Shown: piece after piece, positions 44,199 to 52,400 of the stretch | Layout of the letters: the number at the start of each line of letters is the position of its first letter | Position numbering within the stretch: position 1 is the first letter of the stretch | From: an uncultured bacterium | GTDB taxonomy: Bacteria > Bacillota > Clostridia > Lachnospirales > Lachnospiraceae | Assembly (NCBI GenBank): GCA_947651225.1 | Contig: CANSYK010000003.1 | Location: 1-64,000, forward strand | DNA length: 64,000 nucleotides | Reading direction: 5' to 3' | Translations under genes and position numbers: made by a program | The notes under the pieces: model-generated | What the model saw: only the letters and a program-made list of their open reading frames with translations | The model's database searches: none | What the model was told of the DNA's origin: nothing

Positions 44199-45002
44199 TT
44201 ACTTTATAAACGATTCAACCAGTGAACCAACCACCAGATTCCATCCATCTGCCAATACAAACAATAAAATCTTAAAAGGCAGTGAAATCGTTGTTGGCGG
44301 AAGCATCATCATTCCCATTGACATAAGCGTAGACGCTACAACCATATCCATTACAATAAACGGAAGATACAAGATAAATCCAATAATAAATGCCGTCCGC
44401 AATTCACTGATAATAAATGCCGGAATGACAACTGTCATCGGAATTTCCTCATAGCTTTCTGCCTCCGAATGATTAATCTTCATAAAAAGTTCTAAATCCT
44501 TATCCCGTGTCTGCTCCATCATAAAAGTCCGAAGAGGAGCAACTCCCCGCTCAATCGCAGCCTCCTGTTCAATCTGTCCACTCATAAAGGGCTGTACTGC
44601 CTCATCATTCACCTGATTCATCACAGGCGCCATAACAGCTAACGTAATAAACAAAGAAAGGCCTGCCAAAACCTGATTAGGTGGCGTCGTCTGTGTACCA
44701 AGCGCCGTCCGCAGAAAATGAAATACTACGACAACTCTTGTAAAACATGTCACCATAATCAATGCTGATGGCGCCAGGGAAAGCACCGTTAATATAATAA
44801 GAATCTGCAAGGTGGACTCTAAATCTGTACTCCCTGCATTTGATGTAATATTTAAGTTAAATCCATCATCATTCGTCTGATTTCCTGTTGCCTGCACATG
44901 CGAAGGCGGAAATACAACCAAAAAAATCACACAGGCTGTAAAAGCCATAATCAGAAAACAGACAAATCTTTTTTTTCTGCTCTTGCCTATATTGTTCCAC
45001 AT
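44199..45002 (-). CDS. fliP: Flagellar export gate protein FliP
   Basis: Core of the export channel. It has 267 residues with an N-terminal signal-like helix (FLIMAFTACVIFLVVFPPS), then LQILIILTVLSLAPSALIMV, TCFTRVVVVFHFLRTALGTQ, TPPNQVLAGLSLFITLAVM, IPAFIISELRTAFIIGFILY and LPFIVMDMVVASTLMSMGMM, all strongly conserved in FliP. The SD (AAAGGAG) lies 13 nt from the ATG, which is long. Confidence 0.97.
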   Translation of the reverse strand: MWNNIGKSRKKRFVCFLIMAFTACVIFLVVFPPSHVQATGNQTNDDGFNLNITSNAGSTDLESTLQILIILTVLSLAPSALIMVTCFTRVVVVFHFLRTALGTQTTPPNQVLAGLSLFITLAVMAPVMNQVNDEAVQPFMSGQIEQEAAIERGVAPLRTFMMEQTRDKDLELFMKINHSEAESYEEIPMTVVIPAFIISELRTAFIIGFILYLPFIVMDMVVASTLMSMGMMMLPPTTISLPFKILLFVLADGWNLVVGSLVESFIK

Positions 45003-45034
45003 GATTGAACACTTGCTCCTTTATCTTTTCCAAA

Positions 45035-45409
45035 TCACTCTGATTTGTTTTTATGATTAAAGTCCTTTGCTTTTTTCAAAATCTCTGAAAAGGACGTATT
45101 TTTCATTTCTTCTGATTGAAAAACCAATTCTTCCTCTGAAAGTTCTGTTAGAAAAACAGCATTCTCTTTAAAGAGTACAAAAGAAACATATCTGTTCCCA
45201 ACTTTTGCAATTACAATATTTTTTCCCGGCGAAATCTGCTGTGATTCAATAACAGAAATATTAGACGATCTGGCATTTACAATACCTGACTTTGCATACC
45301 ACTTTGTAAATACATGCGCTCCATAAAGAAGTATGAAAAAAACGATTAAAAGTAAAAACAATTTAAAAACGCTGGAAAATGTAGAAATCTCAGATAACAT
45401 CAAAAGCAT
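45035..45409 (-). CDS. fliO: Flagellar biosynthesis protein FliO/FliZ
   Basis: A 124-residue single-pass membrane protein that helps assemble the FliP ring. An N-terminal helix (FKLFLLLIVFFILLYGAHVF) is followed by a compact domain with NISVIESQQISPGKNIVIAK and VGNRYVSFVLFKENAVFL, typical of FliO/FliZ. The ATG has GGAGGTG upstream. In B. subtilis cheY lies between fliY and fliZ; here the gap to fliY is only 56 bp and holds no gene. Confidence 0.88.
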   Translation of the reverse strand: MLLMLSEISTFSSVFKLFLLLIVFFILLYGAHVFTKWYAKSGIVNARSSNISVIESQQISPGKNIVIAKVGNRYVSFVLFKENAVFLTELSEEELVFQSEEMKNTSFSEILKKAKDFNHKNKSE

Positions 45410-45465
45410 TCTCTACACCTCCAGCATTTTAGGAACTATCTTTGCTATTTTTCTATAGCCCCTTA

Positions 45466-46608
45466 TTATTTTGCAATCTCAACTAAACGAATACCAAAGT
45501 TCTCCTCAATAACAACAACTTCGCCCTTTGCAACAAATTTTCCATTGACCAGCACATCAACCGGCTCTCCGGCAAGCTTATTTAATTCAATAATGGTACC
45601 TGGGGCAAAATCAAGAATCTCTTTAATTGATTTATTGGAACGTCCCAACTCCACGGTAACCTCCAGAGGAACATCCAGGATAAGGTCAATATTTTCCTGC
45701 TGTAAAAGAGGCATAATTCCCTGATTAAATGTCTGGAACTGTGCCGGCTGAACATTTACATTCTGTGCTGGCATCATATAAGGCTGCTGCATTTGCATCA
45801 TATTCGGATCCATCTGTGGCTGCTGCATCATATTTGGAGCCATCTGTGGCTGCATTTCTGGTGCAGGCTGTGCGGCAGGCGCCGATTCTGGTGCTGGCGC
45901 AGCGGCCGAAGCAGTGCTTCCTCCACCACTACTTCCCATAAATCTCTCATAAAGTTCTTTTGCGAAATCAAAAGGATATAATTGCATAATCTGACTGTCA
46001 ATCAAATCCCCGATTTTCATATCAAAAGCAACCTGTACTACTTCATCATCTAAAAAAGTTGAAATATCTGTATCTTCAATTGTATCATTTAAATCAACCA
46101 AACTTGCAGAAGGCGGACTAATATCCACTTTCTTTTCTAACATCGAAGACAGCGAGGTCGCAGCAGAACCCATCATCTGGTTCATCGCCTCACTGATTGC
46201 ACTCAAATGCAATTCCGACAATTCACCCTCCGTATTACTGCCATCGCCACCCATCATCAAATCTGTAATAATCTTAACATCTGCTTCTTTTAAAATCAGT
46301 ATGTTATTTCCATCAATCCCCTCAATATAGGAAATATGAATAAAGACACATGGCCTGTCATATTGCTGAGATAACTCATTAATTGAAACATATGATACCC
46401 GCGGAGTTGTAATAACTACTTTATTATTCAATAAAGTAGATAATGTTGTAGCAGCCGTTCCCATATTAATATTGGCAATCTCCCCTACGGCATCCCTCTC
46501 AGCATCTGTCAACCGATCTGCCTTTTCCTGCGCTGATGCTGAAGCCGAATCATCCCCGCCACCCATCAACGCATTAATCTCCTCCTGAGATAACATTCCA
46601 CCATCCAT
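45466..46608 (-). CDS. fliY: Flagellar switch phosphatase/C-ring protein FliY (FliN fusion)
   Basis: Part of the motor switch and a CheY-P phosphatase. The 380 residues begin with a short CheY-P-binding-like peptide (MLSQEEINALMGGG). A CheC-like domain follows with two active-site helices (AVGEIANINMGTAATTLSTL and AISEAMNQMMGSAATSLSSM). Residues about 225-290 are a Pro/Ala/Gln/Met-rich linker. The C-terminal FliN domain has LILDVPLEVTVELGRSNKSI and GEPVDVLVNGKFVAKGEVVV. It starts 4 nt after the fliM stop. Confidence 0.95.
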   Translation of the reverse strand: MDGGMLSQEEINALMGGGDDSASASAQEKADRLTDAERDAVGEIANINMGTAATTLSTLLNNKVVITTPRVSYVSINELSQQYDRPCVFIHISYIEGIDGNNILILKEADVKIITDLMMGGDGSNTEGELSELHLSAISEAMNQMMGSAATSLSSMLEKKVDISPPSASLVDLNDTIEDTDISTFLDDEVVQVAFDMKIGDLIDSQIMQLYPFDFAKELYERFMGSSGGGSTASAAAPAPESAPAAQPAPEMQPQMAPNMMQQPQMDPNMMQMQQPYMMPAQNVNVQPAQFQTFNQGIMPLLQQENIDLILDVPLEVTVELGRSNKSIKEILDFAPGTIIELNKLAGEPVDVLVNGKFVAKGEVVVIEENFGIRLVEIAK

Positions 46609-46612
46609 AACC

Positions 46613-47593
46613 TTATTGCTCCTCCCTTATAATTGAAGTGACTCTGATAGCATATGATTTAGAAGTCGCACCTGGTAAAGCAGTAAACTTCCTAATATTT
46701 CCAACATATACATTCAATTCATCGTCCACTTTAGTATCTAATTTTATAATGTCTCCCACCTGCAGATTAGCAAAATCATTCACAGAAATGGAACTTCTGC
46801 CAAGCATTGCCCGAACTGGTATCTTTGCGTAATCAATAATATCCTGTATCTCATCCTGAAACTGTCCAGACAAATCAGCTTTCATTGCTGAATACCAATA
46901 CTTTGTATTCAGTTTATCAATAACCTTTTCCACACAGGCATATGGAATACAGATATTCATAAGACCTTCCACTTCACCTATTTTAACATTCATAGTGATA
47001 ATTGCTGTCATCTCACTTGGAGAAATAAACTGTGCAAACTGTGAATTTGTCTCCATTCGTTCTAAACGTGGTTCAATCGCCACAACGTTTTCCCACGGGT
47101 CAATCAAAAGATTGGTACAGACTTCCATAATACGTTCCAAGATAACCAGCTCTATCTCTGTAAAATCTCTATCTTTCTCCAGAGGATTCCCAAAACCACC
47201 AAGCATCCGGTCAACAATGGTAAAACCAAGGTTTACTGCCAATTCAATAATCACATTACCAGGTAAAGGAGAAAAATTTAAAACTCCCAGTAAAACAGGA
47301 TTTGATAATGCATTAGAAAATTCAGAATAGGTATTTGCCTCTGCATTCATCACTTCTACCTGAACTGATTTTCTGAAATATGCTGGTAAATTTGTTGACA
47401 ACAGACGACCATAGTTTTCAAAAATAATCTCTAACGTTCTCAAATGATCCCTGGAAAACTTGGACGGTTTCGCAAAATCATAATTGCTGACCGCTTTCTC
47501 TGGTGCCTCATTTAAAGTCTCGACATCCATCTCACCGGAACTTAGCGCATTAAGCAGACTATCTATTTCGGCCTGAGATAAGGTATCTCCCAT
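46613..47593 (-). CDS. fliM: Flagellar motor switch protein FliM
   Basis: C-ring protein that binds CheY-P and contacts FliG. The 326 residues start MGDTLSQAEIDSLLNALSSG (CheY-P-binding peptide) and include FSRDHLRTLEIIFENYGRLL and PLPGNVIIELAVNLGFTIVD. The motif GGFG follows in RMLGGFG, and the C-terminal SpoA-type domain has LGRSSISVNDFANLQVGDII. The ATG at 47593 has GAGGTG 6 nt upstream; an ATG 69 nt earlier is not supported. Confidence 0.96.
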   Translation of the reverse strand: MGDTLSQAEIDSLLNALSSGEMDVETLNEAPEKAVSNYDFAKPSKFSRDHLRTLEIIFENYGRLLSTNLPAYFRKSVQVEVMNAEANTYSEFSNALSNPVLLGVLNFSPLPGNVIIELAVNLGFTIVDRMLGGFGNPLEKDRDFTEIELVILERIMEVCTNLLIDPWENVVAIEPRLERMETNSQFAQFISPSEMTAIITMNVKIGEVEGLMNICIPYACVEKVIDKLNTKYWYSAMKADLSGQFQDEIQDIIDYAKIPVRAMLGRSSISVNDFANLQVGDIIKLDTKVDDELNVYVGNIRKFTALPGATSKSYAIRVTSIIREEQ

Positions 47594-47746
47594 AATTTTC
47601 ACCTCACACCCGAATCCTGAAAACCAGAATCCAGCTTTTCTAATTTTATTATCATACCACATTTCGACAAGAAAGCAAAGTATTTTTATTCCGAAATCAT
47701 TACCTTTTATGCCGAAAACAAGTTGATACTTCCTGCGCCATCTGTT

Positions 47747-48271
47747 TTACTGTGTTACATAACCATTTAAGATTACACTGACAGCAACTTTATTATCTAA
47801 CAATGCCTGAATTTTCTCCAATGCTTCCCTCTCAACAACATCCTGTGTTGCCTCCTGCTGTGTATGGCTTTGGATTACATTGGAAATAATACCAGAAAAT
47901 TGCGCCTGGTTATCTGTAATTGTTTCAGCCATCCCGGAATCATAATCATCCGATTTCGTATTCAGGTTAATTACAAATCCCTTTAACATGGCATAATGGG
48001 AACCGCTCTCCCCATCAGGAGTCTTTAAATTATATGTCTGCTCTGCAGCAAATTCAATCGGAACCGCCTCAATATCATCAATGGTATAATTAGAGTCCGG
48101 ATCCGCATCGGAATCTGCATCCAGTTCCAGATTTAAAACTGAAGCCACCTGTGTAATCAGGCTGTTCGTCTTCTGAAATGTTGGTAACATGACAAAAAAC
48201 ATAATTGCAGTCAAAACCACATTGATTACAGTTAACGCCGTAATAATTACACTAAAAATATTTTTTTTCAT
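47747..48271 (-). CDS. fliL: Flagellar basal body-associated protein FliL
   Basis: Stator-associated single-pass membrane protein. It has 174 residues: an N-terminal helix (IFSVIITALTVINVVLTAIM), an acidic spacer (DADSDADPDSN), then the FliL domain with VINLNTKSDDYDS, DVVEREALEKIQALLDNKV and a C-terminal ILNGYVTQ. The ATG at 48271 has GAGG 8 nt upstream; a TTG two codons earlier is less likely. It follows motB by 23 bp. Confidence 0.85.
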   Translation of the reverse strand: MKKNIFSVIITALTVINVVLTAIMFFVMLPTFQKTNSLITQVASVLNLELDADSDADPDSNYTIDDIEAVPIEFAAEQTYNLKTPDGESGSHYAMLKGFVINLNTKSDDYDSGMAETITDNQAQFSGIISNVIQSHTQQEATQDVVEREALEKIQALLDNKVAVSVILNGYVTQ

Positions 48272-48294
48272 TTTCAATACCTCACTTTTTGTTT

Positions 48295-49101
48295 TTATTC
48301 CGTATCACTGTAAATTTTTATTTCCACACGACGGTTCTTCGCCCGCCCTGCTTCTGTTTTATTACTTGCAATCGGATGCAGCTGTCCCCATCCGGAAGCT
48401 TCCAGATATTTCTCATGCAGATTTCTATCTTTCACCAAATAATCCCGCACAGTAACCGCACGTGCCACAGAAAGCCACATATTGTCACGGTACTGTGAAT
48501 TATTGATTGGTACATTATCTGTATGTCCCTCAATTTTAATCCGTCTGTCACTGTAGGCTTTCAGAATATTAGACACACGACTGAGCGTCTGCTTCGCCCC
48601 CTGTCGGATTTCAGCGCTTCCCGATTCAAACAAGACACCACCACTCAAGGAAATCATAACATAATTATAACCATCATCTATTGTAACATCTACCGCATCC
48701 TGCAGACGGTTTGTTTCTGACTTATTGACTACTTCGCTATATAATTCCTCTATTTCCTGCTTTTTTGCCTGCTCCTGCTGCTTCTCATACTCCGACATTG
48801 GATCAGTTGGTGTATTAGACTCGGCCGCCTTTCCCATATCAGAATAATAATCATCCAGATTGTTTAATTGCGTAGCGCCGCTTGATACCAGTTTTCCATC
48901 TCCAATTGCCTGCGCACCACCACTGAATATGCTAAAACTGTTTGACATAGAAGCAACTAATTCCGCATATTTCACTTCATCCACATTAGACATGGCAAAA
49001 AGCATAACATAAAAGCAGAGCAAAAGGTTCATCAAATCAGAGAAAGTATCTTTCCATCCATCAGTTTTAATTTCCTTTTTCTCTCTTTTTTCTTTTGCCA
49101 T
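48295..49101 (-). CDS. motB: Flagellar stator protein MotB
   Basis: Anchors the stator to peptidoglycan and carries the ion-binding Asp. The N-terminal helix DTFSDLMNLLLCFYVMLFAM has the expected Asp22. A plug/linker region follows, then the OmpA-like peptidoglycan-binding domain (IKIEGHTDNVPINNSQYRDN, WLSVARAVTVRDYLV, KNRRVEIKI). It has 268 residues. The ATG shares a base with the motA stop (TAATG). Proton or sodium use cannot be decided safely from the sequence. Confidence 0.96.
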   Translation of the reverse strand: MAKEKREKKEIKTDGWKDTFSDLMNLLLCFYVMLFAMSNVDEVKYAELVASMSNSFSIFSGGAQAIGDGKLVSSGATQLNNLDDYYSDMGKAAESNTPTDPMSEYEKQQEQAKKQEIEELYSEVVNKSETNRLQDAVDVTIDDGYNYVMISLSGGVLFESGSAEIRQGAKQTLSRVSNILKAYSDRRIKIEGHTDNVPINNSQYRDNMWLSVARAVTVRDYLVKDRNLHEKYLEASGWGQLHPIASNKTEAGRAKNRRVEIKIYSDTE

Positions 49102-49913
49102 TATGCTTCACCACCTTCTGCTGCGCCTTCAGCATCCTGCCCAATACCTGCTTTATCATTTGGTGACAGGAATGATTTCAGTTTTTCTTCAATAACTCTT
49201 GGATTCTCACCAGCCTGAATTGACAAAAGACCCTCCACCATAATTTCTTTAATTGTGATTTCCTCATCATTTTTCTGTGTCAGCTTAACGGAAAGAGGCA
49301 CACAAATCCAGTTTGCAAGGACAGAACCATACAAAGTTGTAAGCAGCGCTACCGCCATGTTTGGTCCAATCGCTGACATGTCTTCCATGTTATACAACAT
49401 GTTAACCAGTCCAATCAGCGTACCAATCATACCCCATGCAGGACCCATACCTGCCATGTTTCCCCAAAAACCAATTTTCTCATTGTGCCGCTTGTCCACA
49501 GATGCAAGTTCCGTCTCCATAATGTTACGTACCAATTCTGGGTCTGTACCATCGACAATCAGCATAATACCCTTCTTCAAAAACTCATCTTCCAGATTAT
49601 TTGCCATTTCTTCCAGAGCCAGAAGACCTTCTTTACGGGCAACATTTGAGAGATTGACAATGTCCCCGATTACCTTTGCTTCATTCACTTCTGATACTTT
49701 CATGACAAGGCTGAATGACTTAAGGTTTTCCAGATACTTCGGAATGCTTTTTGACTGAAAAAGCATACAGAGAAATGTACCACCAATCGTAATGATTACG
49801 GAAGGCGCATCACCAAAGTGAGGCAACCCGGCAAAATGATCCGCACCCGTTACAATTCCAAAGAAAATAACAAGCACACCACCTATCAAACCAATTATTG
49901 TTGTAATATCCAA
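49101..49913 (-). CDS. motA: Flagellar stator protein MotA
   Basis: Forms the stator ion channel with MotB and contacts FliG. It has 270 residues and four membrane segments. The first is IIGLIGGVLVIFFGIVTG and the last two contain GPAWGMIGTLIGLVNMLYNM and MAVALLTTLYGSVLANWICV. The cytoplasmic loop between has RKEGLLALEEMANN. The start codon is a TTG, 8 nt after GGTGG; the first ATG (residue 50) is far too late. The acidic/Gly tail ends GAAEGGEA. Confidence 0.96.
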   Translation of the reverse strand: MDITTIIGLIGGVLVIFFGIVTGADHFAGLPHFGDAPSVIITIGGTFLCMLFQSKSIPKYLENLKSFSLVMKVSEVNEAKVIGDIVNLSNVARKEGLLALEEMANNLEDEFLKKGIMLIVDGTDPELVRNIMETELASVDKRHNEKIGFWGNMAGMGPAWGMIGTLIGLVNMLYNMEDMSAIGPNMAVALLTTLYGSVLANWICVPLSVKLTQKNDEEITIKEIMVEGLLSIQAGENPRVIEEKLKSFLSPNDKAGIGQDAEGAAEGGEA

Positions 49914-49936
49914 AATCTACACCACCTTATGTAATA

Positions 49937-50134
49937 TTATTCTATGATTTCCATAGAACTGCATTCTCTCCTATATGATTTTACTAGATTTTTTATCATC
50001 TGTCTACTTTCTTTTACAATTATTTTTTTTCCAGTTGTCAAGGTAACAACCGTATCCGGTGTTTCTTCTACTACTTCAATTAATTCACAATTTATGGTAA
50101 TTTCTTTTCCATTTAATCTTGTCACATCAATCAT
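49937..50134 (-). CDS. flbD: FlbD/SwrD family flagellar protein
   Basis: 65 residues starting MIDVTRLNGKEITINCELIE, the FlbD signature, with EETPDTVVTLTTGKKIIVKE and a charged C terminus. The B. subtilis homologue SwrD raises motor power; the position directly before motA here fits that role. The ATG at 50134 has AAGGAGG 5 nt upstream. An ATG 72 nt earlier falls inside a strong hairpin and is rejected. Confidence 0.93.
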   Translation of the reverse strand: MIDVTRLNGKEITINCELIEVVEETPDTVVTLTTGKKIIVKESRQMIKNLVKSYRRECSSMEIIE

Positions 50135-50188
50135 GACACCCTCCTTGACCCCAATATTCTTTTTCATTCTTTTTATTCTCAAAAGACA

Positions 50189-50214
50189 GGGGAGCGACTT
50201 TTTCATCGCTCCCC
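50189..50214 (-). other. Strong hairpin between flgE and flbD
   Basis: A 9-bp GC-rich stem (GGGGAGCGA with TCGCTCCCC) with an 8-nt loop lies 55 nt after the flgE stop. On the minus strand it is followed by TGTCTTTT, a poor U-run. It could be a partial terminator or an RNA-processing or stability element that lowers expression of flbD, motA and genes beyond. Confidence 0.7.
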
Positions 50215-50269
50215 AGCATACTGCACAACAAAAAACTGTTATGCCTTGTGGGAAACGCTAATATCCGAT

Positions 50270-51823
50270 TTAGCGTTTCAGATTCACAAGTTCTTCCAAC
50301 ATGGAATCCGATGTTGTAATAATTCGCGAATTTGCCTGGAAACCACGCTGTGTCGTAATCATATTTACAAATTCATTGGCAAGGTCTACATTGGACATCT
50401 CTAAAGCGCCAACCGTAAAGGAACCGCCGGCAGCCTTAATTTCTTCTCCAACACCATCAAATTCACCAGAGTTCAAGGTTGCCCGGAATAAACTGTTGCC
50501 TGCTAATTCCAAACCAGAAGGGTTTGCAAAGGTAGCAACTGCCATCTGTGCCAGACATTTCTGTAAACCATTGTCATAATTTCCCCAGATTTTTCCTTCG
50601 TCATCAATGGAAAGGCCTATCATCTTACCTGCTTTGTAGCCTGCACCGTCATTACCGCTTGTTACGCTGGCATCACCACGTGCATAGCTGACTTTAGAAG
50701 TCCCCCCCTGGGAATACTGGGTAATGCTGTCAAAGAAGATATGGATACCATTATTATCATTTGTTGCATCATACTGTGGAAAAGGTGTCTTATCACCTGT
50801 TGGGGCAGGACTAGCACCTAACTGTGTAATCGAAAATCCAATTGCCTTTTTGCCCCTTACTGTTGTTCCATCTAAAACATTATATTTACCATCACCATCT
50901 CCGACACCACCCTTAACAATATGAGAAAAATTGCCAGTAACAGTATCAAATTGTAACTCCACAGCACTGGCCTTCAACTTAAATTCTCCTGTAAGTTTAT
51001 TAACGTCACCATCAACCTCTATCTCCTTATCTGCAAACTTAATTTTAGCATCAGATTTGGAGAATGTTCCATTTGTTTCATTTACAAAAATAGATTTCCC
51101 ATTTGGATCTAACACATCTGTCACTTCTATTGTATATGTTGCAGGGACAGGAGTTCCAGCAGTTGCATCCGTCTTCTGCTTTACAGACATCTGAATCGTA
51201 TAACTGTTACCAAGATTATCATAAAAACTGGCTGTCATAACAACACCTTCCGCAGAAGTCAATTTCGGATCATTCGGATCAATATTACCGGACATCGTAA
51301 CCGCTGTTGTTGCCTCTGGCTGATAATACATTTTATCTGGGCTCATAACAACAAGGTCTTTTACTCTATCTTTAATAATTACTCCATTTTCGTCTGCCAT
51401 CCATCCCTGAACGGTTGCATTATTTGTTGTACAGTACAGATTACCGGATGGGTCTACATTTAACGCACCAGACTTGGTAAAGACTGTCTCTGTACCAGAA
51501 CGGACTACTAAAAATGCTTCGCCGTTAATTGCCACATCAAGTGCACGGTTTGTCGTAGACGGACCGCCCTGTTCTGTGATATTGGTTGTAATGGAAGCTA
51601 CCATAGAACCAAGACCAATCTGCTTTGGGTTAACACCGGCTGTTGCCAACTCTGCATTTGGGCCAGTTGCAGGAGAAAGCATCTGATAAAATGTATCAGA
51701 AAAGTTTGCACTGCTTGATTTAAAGCCTACTGTGCTTACATTGGCAATATTGTTGCCAATTACATCCATCTTTGTCTGATGTGCCTTTAAGCCTGCCACA
51801 CCAGAATAAAGTCCTCTCATCAT
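50270..51823 (-). CDS. flgE: Flagellar hook protein FlgE
   Basis: Polymerises into the hook under the FlgD cap. The 517 residues have the rod/hook N terminus MRGLYSGVAGLKAHQTKMDV followed by IGNNIANVSTVGFK. A large variable middle region follows, then the C-terminal hook signature EMSNVDLANEFVNMITTQRG and FQANSRIITTSDSMLEELVN. The family length is 400-520. GGTGAG precedes a double ATG. Confidence 0.95.
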   Translation of the reverse strand: MMRGLYSGVAGLKAHQTKMDVIGNNIANVSTVGFKSSSANFSDTFYQMLSPATGPNAELATAGVNPKQIGLGSMVASITTNITEQGGPSTTNRALDVAINGEAFLVVRSGTETVFTKSGALNVDPSGNLYCTTNNATVQGWMADENGVIIKDRVKDLVVMSPDKMYYQPEATTAVTMSGNIDPNDPKLTSAEGVVMTASFYDNLGNSYTIQMSVKQKTDATAGTPVPATYTIEVTDVLDPNGKSIFVNETNGTFSKSDAKIKFADKEIEVDGDVNKLTGEFKLKASAVELQFDTVTGNFSHIVKGGVGDGDGKYNVLDGTTVRGKKAIGFSITQLGASPAPTGDKTPFPQYDATNDNNGIHIFFDSITQYSQGGTSKVSYARGDASVTSGNDGAGYKAGKMIGLSIDDEGKIWGNYDNGLQKCLAQMAVATFANPSGLELAGNSLFRATLNSGEFDGVGEEIKAAGGSFTVGALEMSNVDLANEFVNMITTQRGFQANSRIITTSDSMLEELVNLKR

Positions 51824-51854
51824 AATTACTCACCTTATTTCCTTCCTTATAAAT

Positions 51855-51928
51855 GGAATGAATGAAGGGGGTTTTTCTGTCATTCAAAACCCCTTTTGCC
51901 CCCTTATGAGGTCCGGCAAAGCTTCATT
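51855..51928. other. Nested inverted repeats upstream of flgE
   Basis: Two pairings are nested. GGAATGAATGAAG (51855-51867) pairs partly with CTTCATTCC (51921-51929). Inside, GGGGTTTT (51868-51875) pairs with AAAACCCC (51886-51893), and AAGGGGG with CCCCCTT. It fills the 107-bp gap between the preceding gene and flgE and would sit in the 5' part of the flgE message. There is no U-run after it on the minus strand. Confidence 0.6.
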
Positions 51929-51930
51929 CC

Positions 51931-52320
51931 TTAACTGATTACAGCCCCATCAATATTCGTAAAAATGGAGTCTGTCGCATCACCAACTGCTGTAATAACA
52001 GTATTGTTCTTAACATTCACAATAAATGCAAGATCATCTACCATCACCAAAGACTCTCGAATTCCTTTTTCCCGTGCCTTTGTTGTTCCATTCTCCAAGC
52101 GTTCCATCTGCTCCGCAGACAGATTAATATTTCTTGTTGCCAGACGTTCATTGGCATGCTTTGAGAATTTCAGGCTGTCAACTGCCTGTTCCTTCGTGGA
52201 TTGAAAAATATCCTGAAAGGAAAGTTCTGTTTGTGGGGAATTGTTCGTCTTAGGACTATTCTGCAGCAACTGATCTCTAATTGACTCAAGAGATGTGTAA
52301 CTTTTCTGTAAACGTTGCAT
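51931..52320 (-). CDS. Flagellar operon protein, TIGR02530 type
   Basis: 129 residues. A Ser/Gln-rich N-terminal half is followed by SLKFSKHANERLATRNINLS and MVDDLAFIVNVKNNTVITAV, the conserved core of the short proteins found between flgD and flgE in many Firmicutes. The function is unknown; it may assist hook assembly or its timing. The ATG at 52320 has GGTGG 7 nt upstream; an ATG two codons earlier abuts the SD. Confidence 0.85.
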   Translation of the reverse strand: MQRLQKSYTSLESIRDQLLQNSPKTNNSPQTELSFQDIFQSTKEQAVDSLKFSKHANERLATRNINLSAEQMERLENGTTKAREKGIRESLVMVDDLAFIVNVKNNTVITAVGDATDSIFTNIDGAVIS

Positions 52321-52400
52321 ATACATTCCACCTTTCTTCGTAGTCCTGTTTTTTCTTTCCCTGCTAAGGAACTTCCAGCAATCAATCTATTGACATTTCC

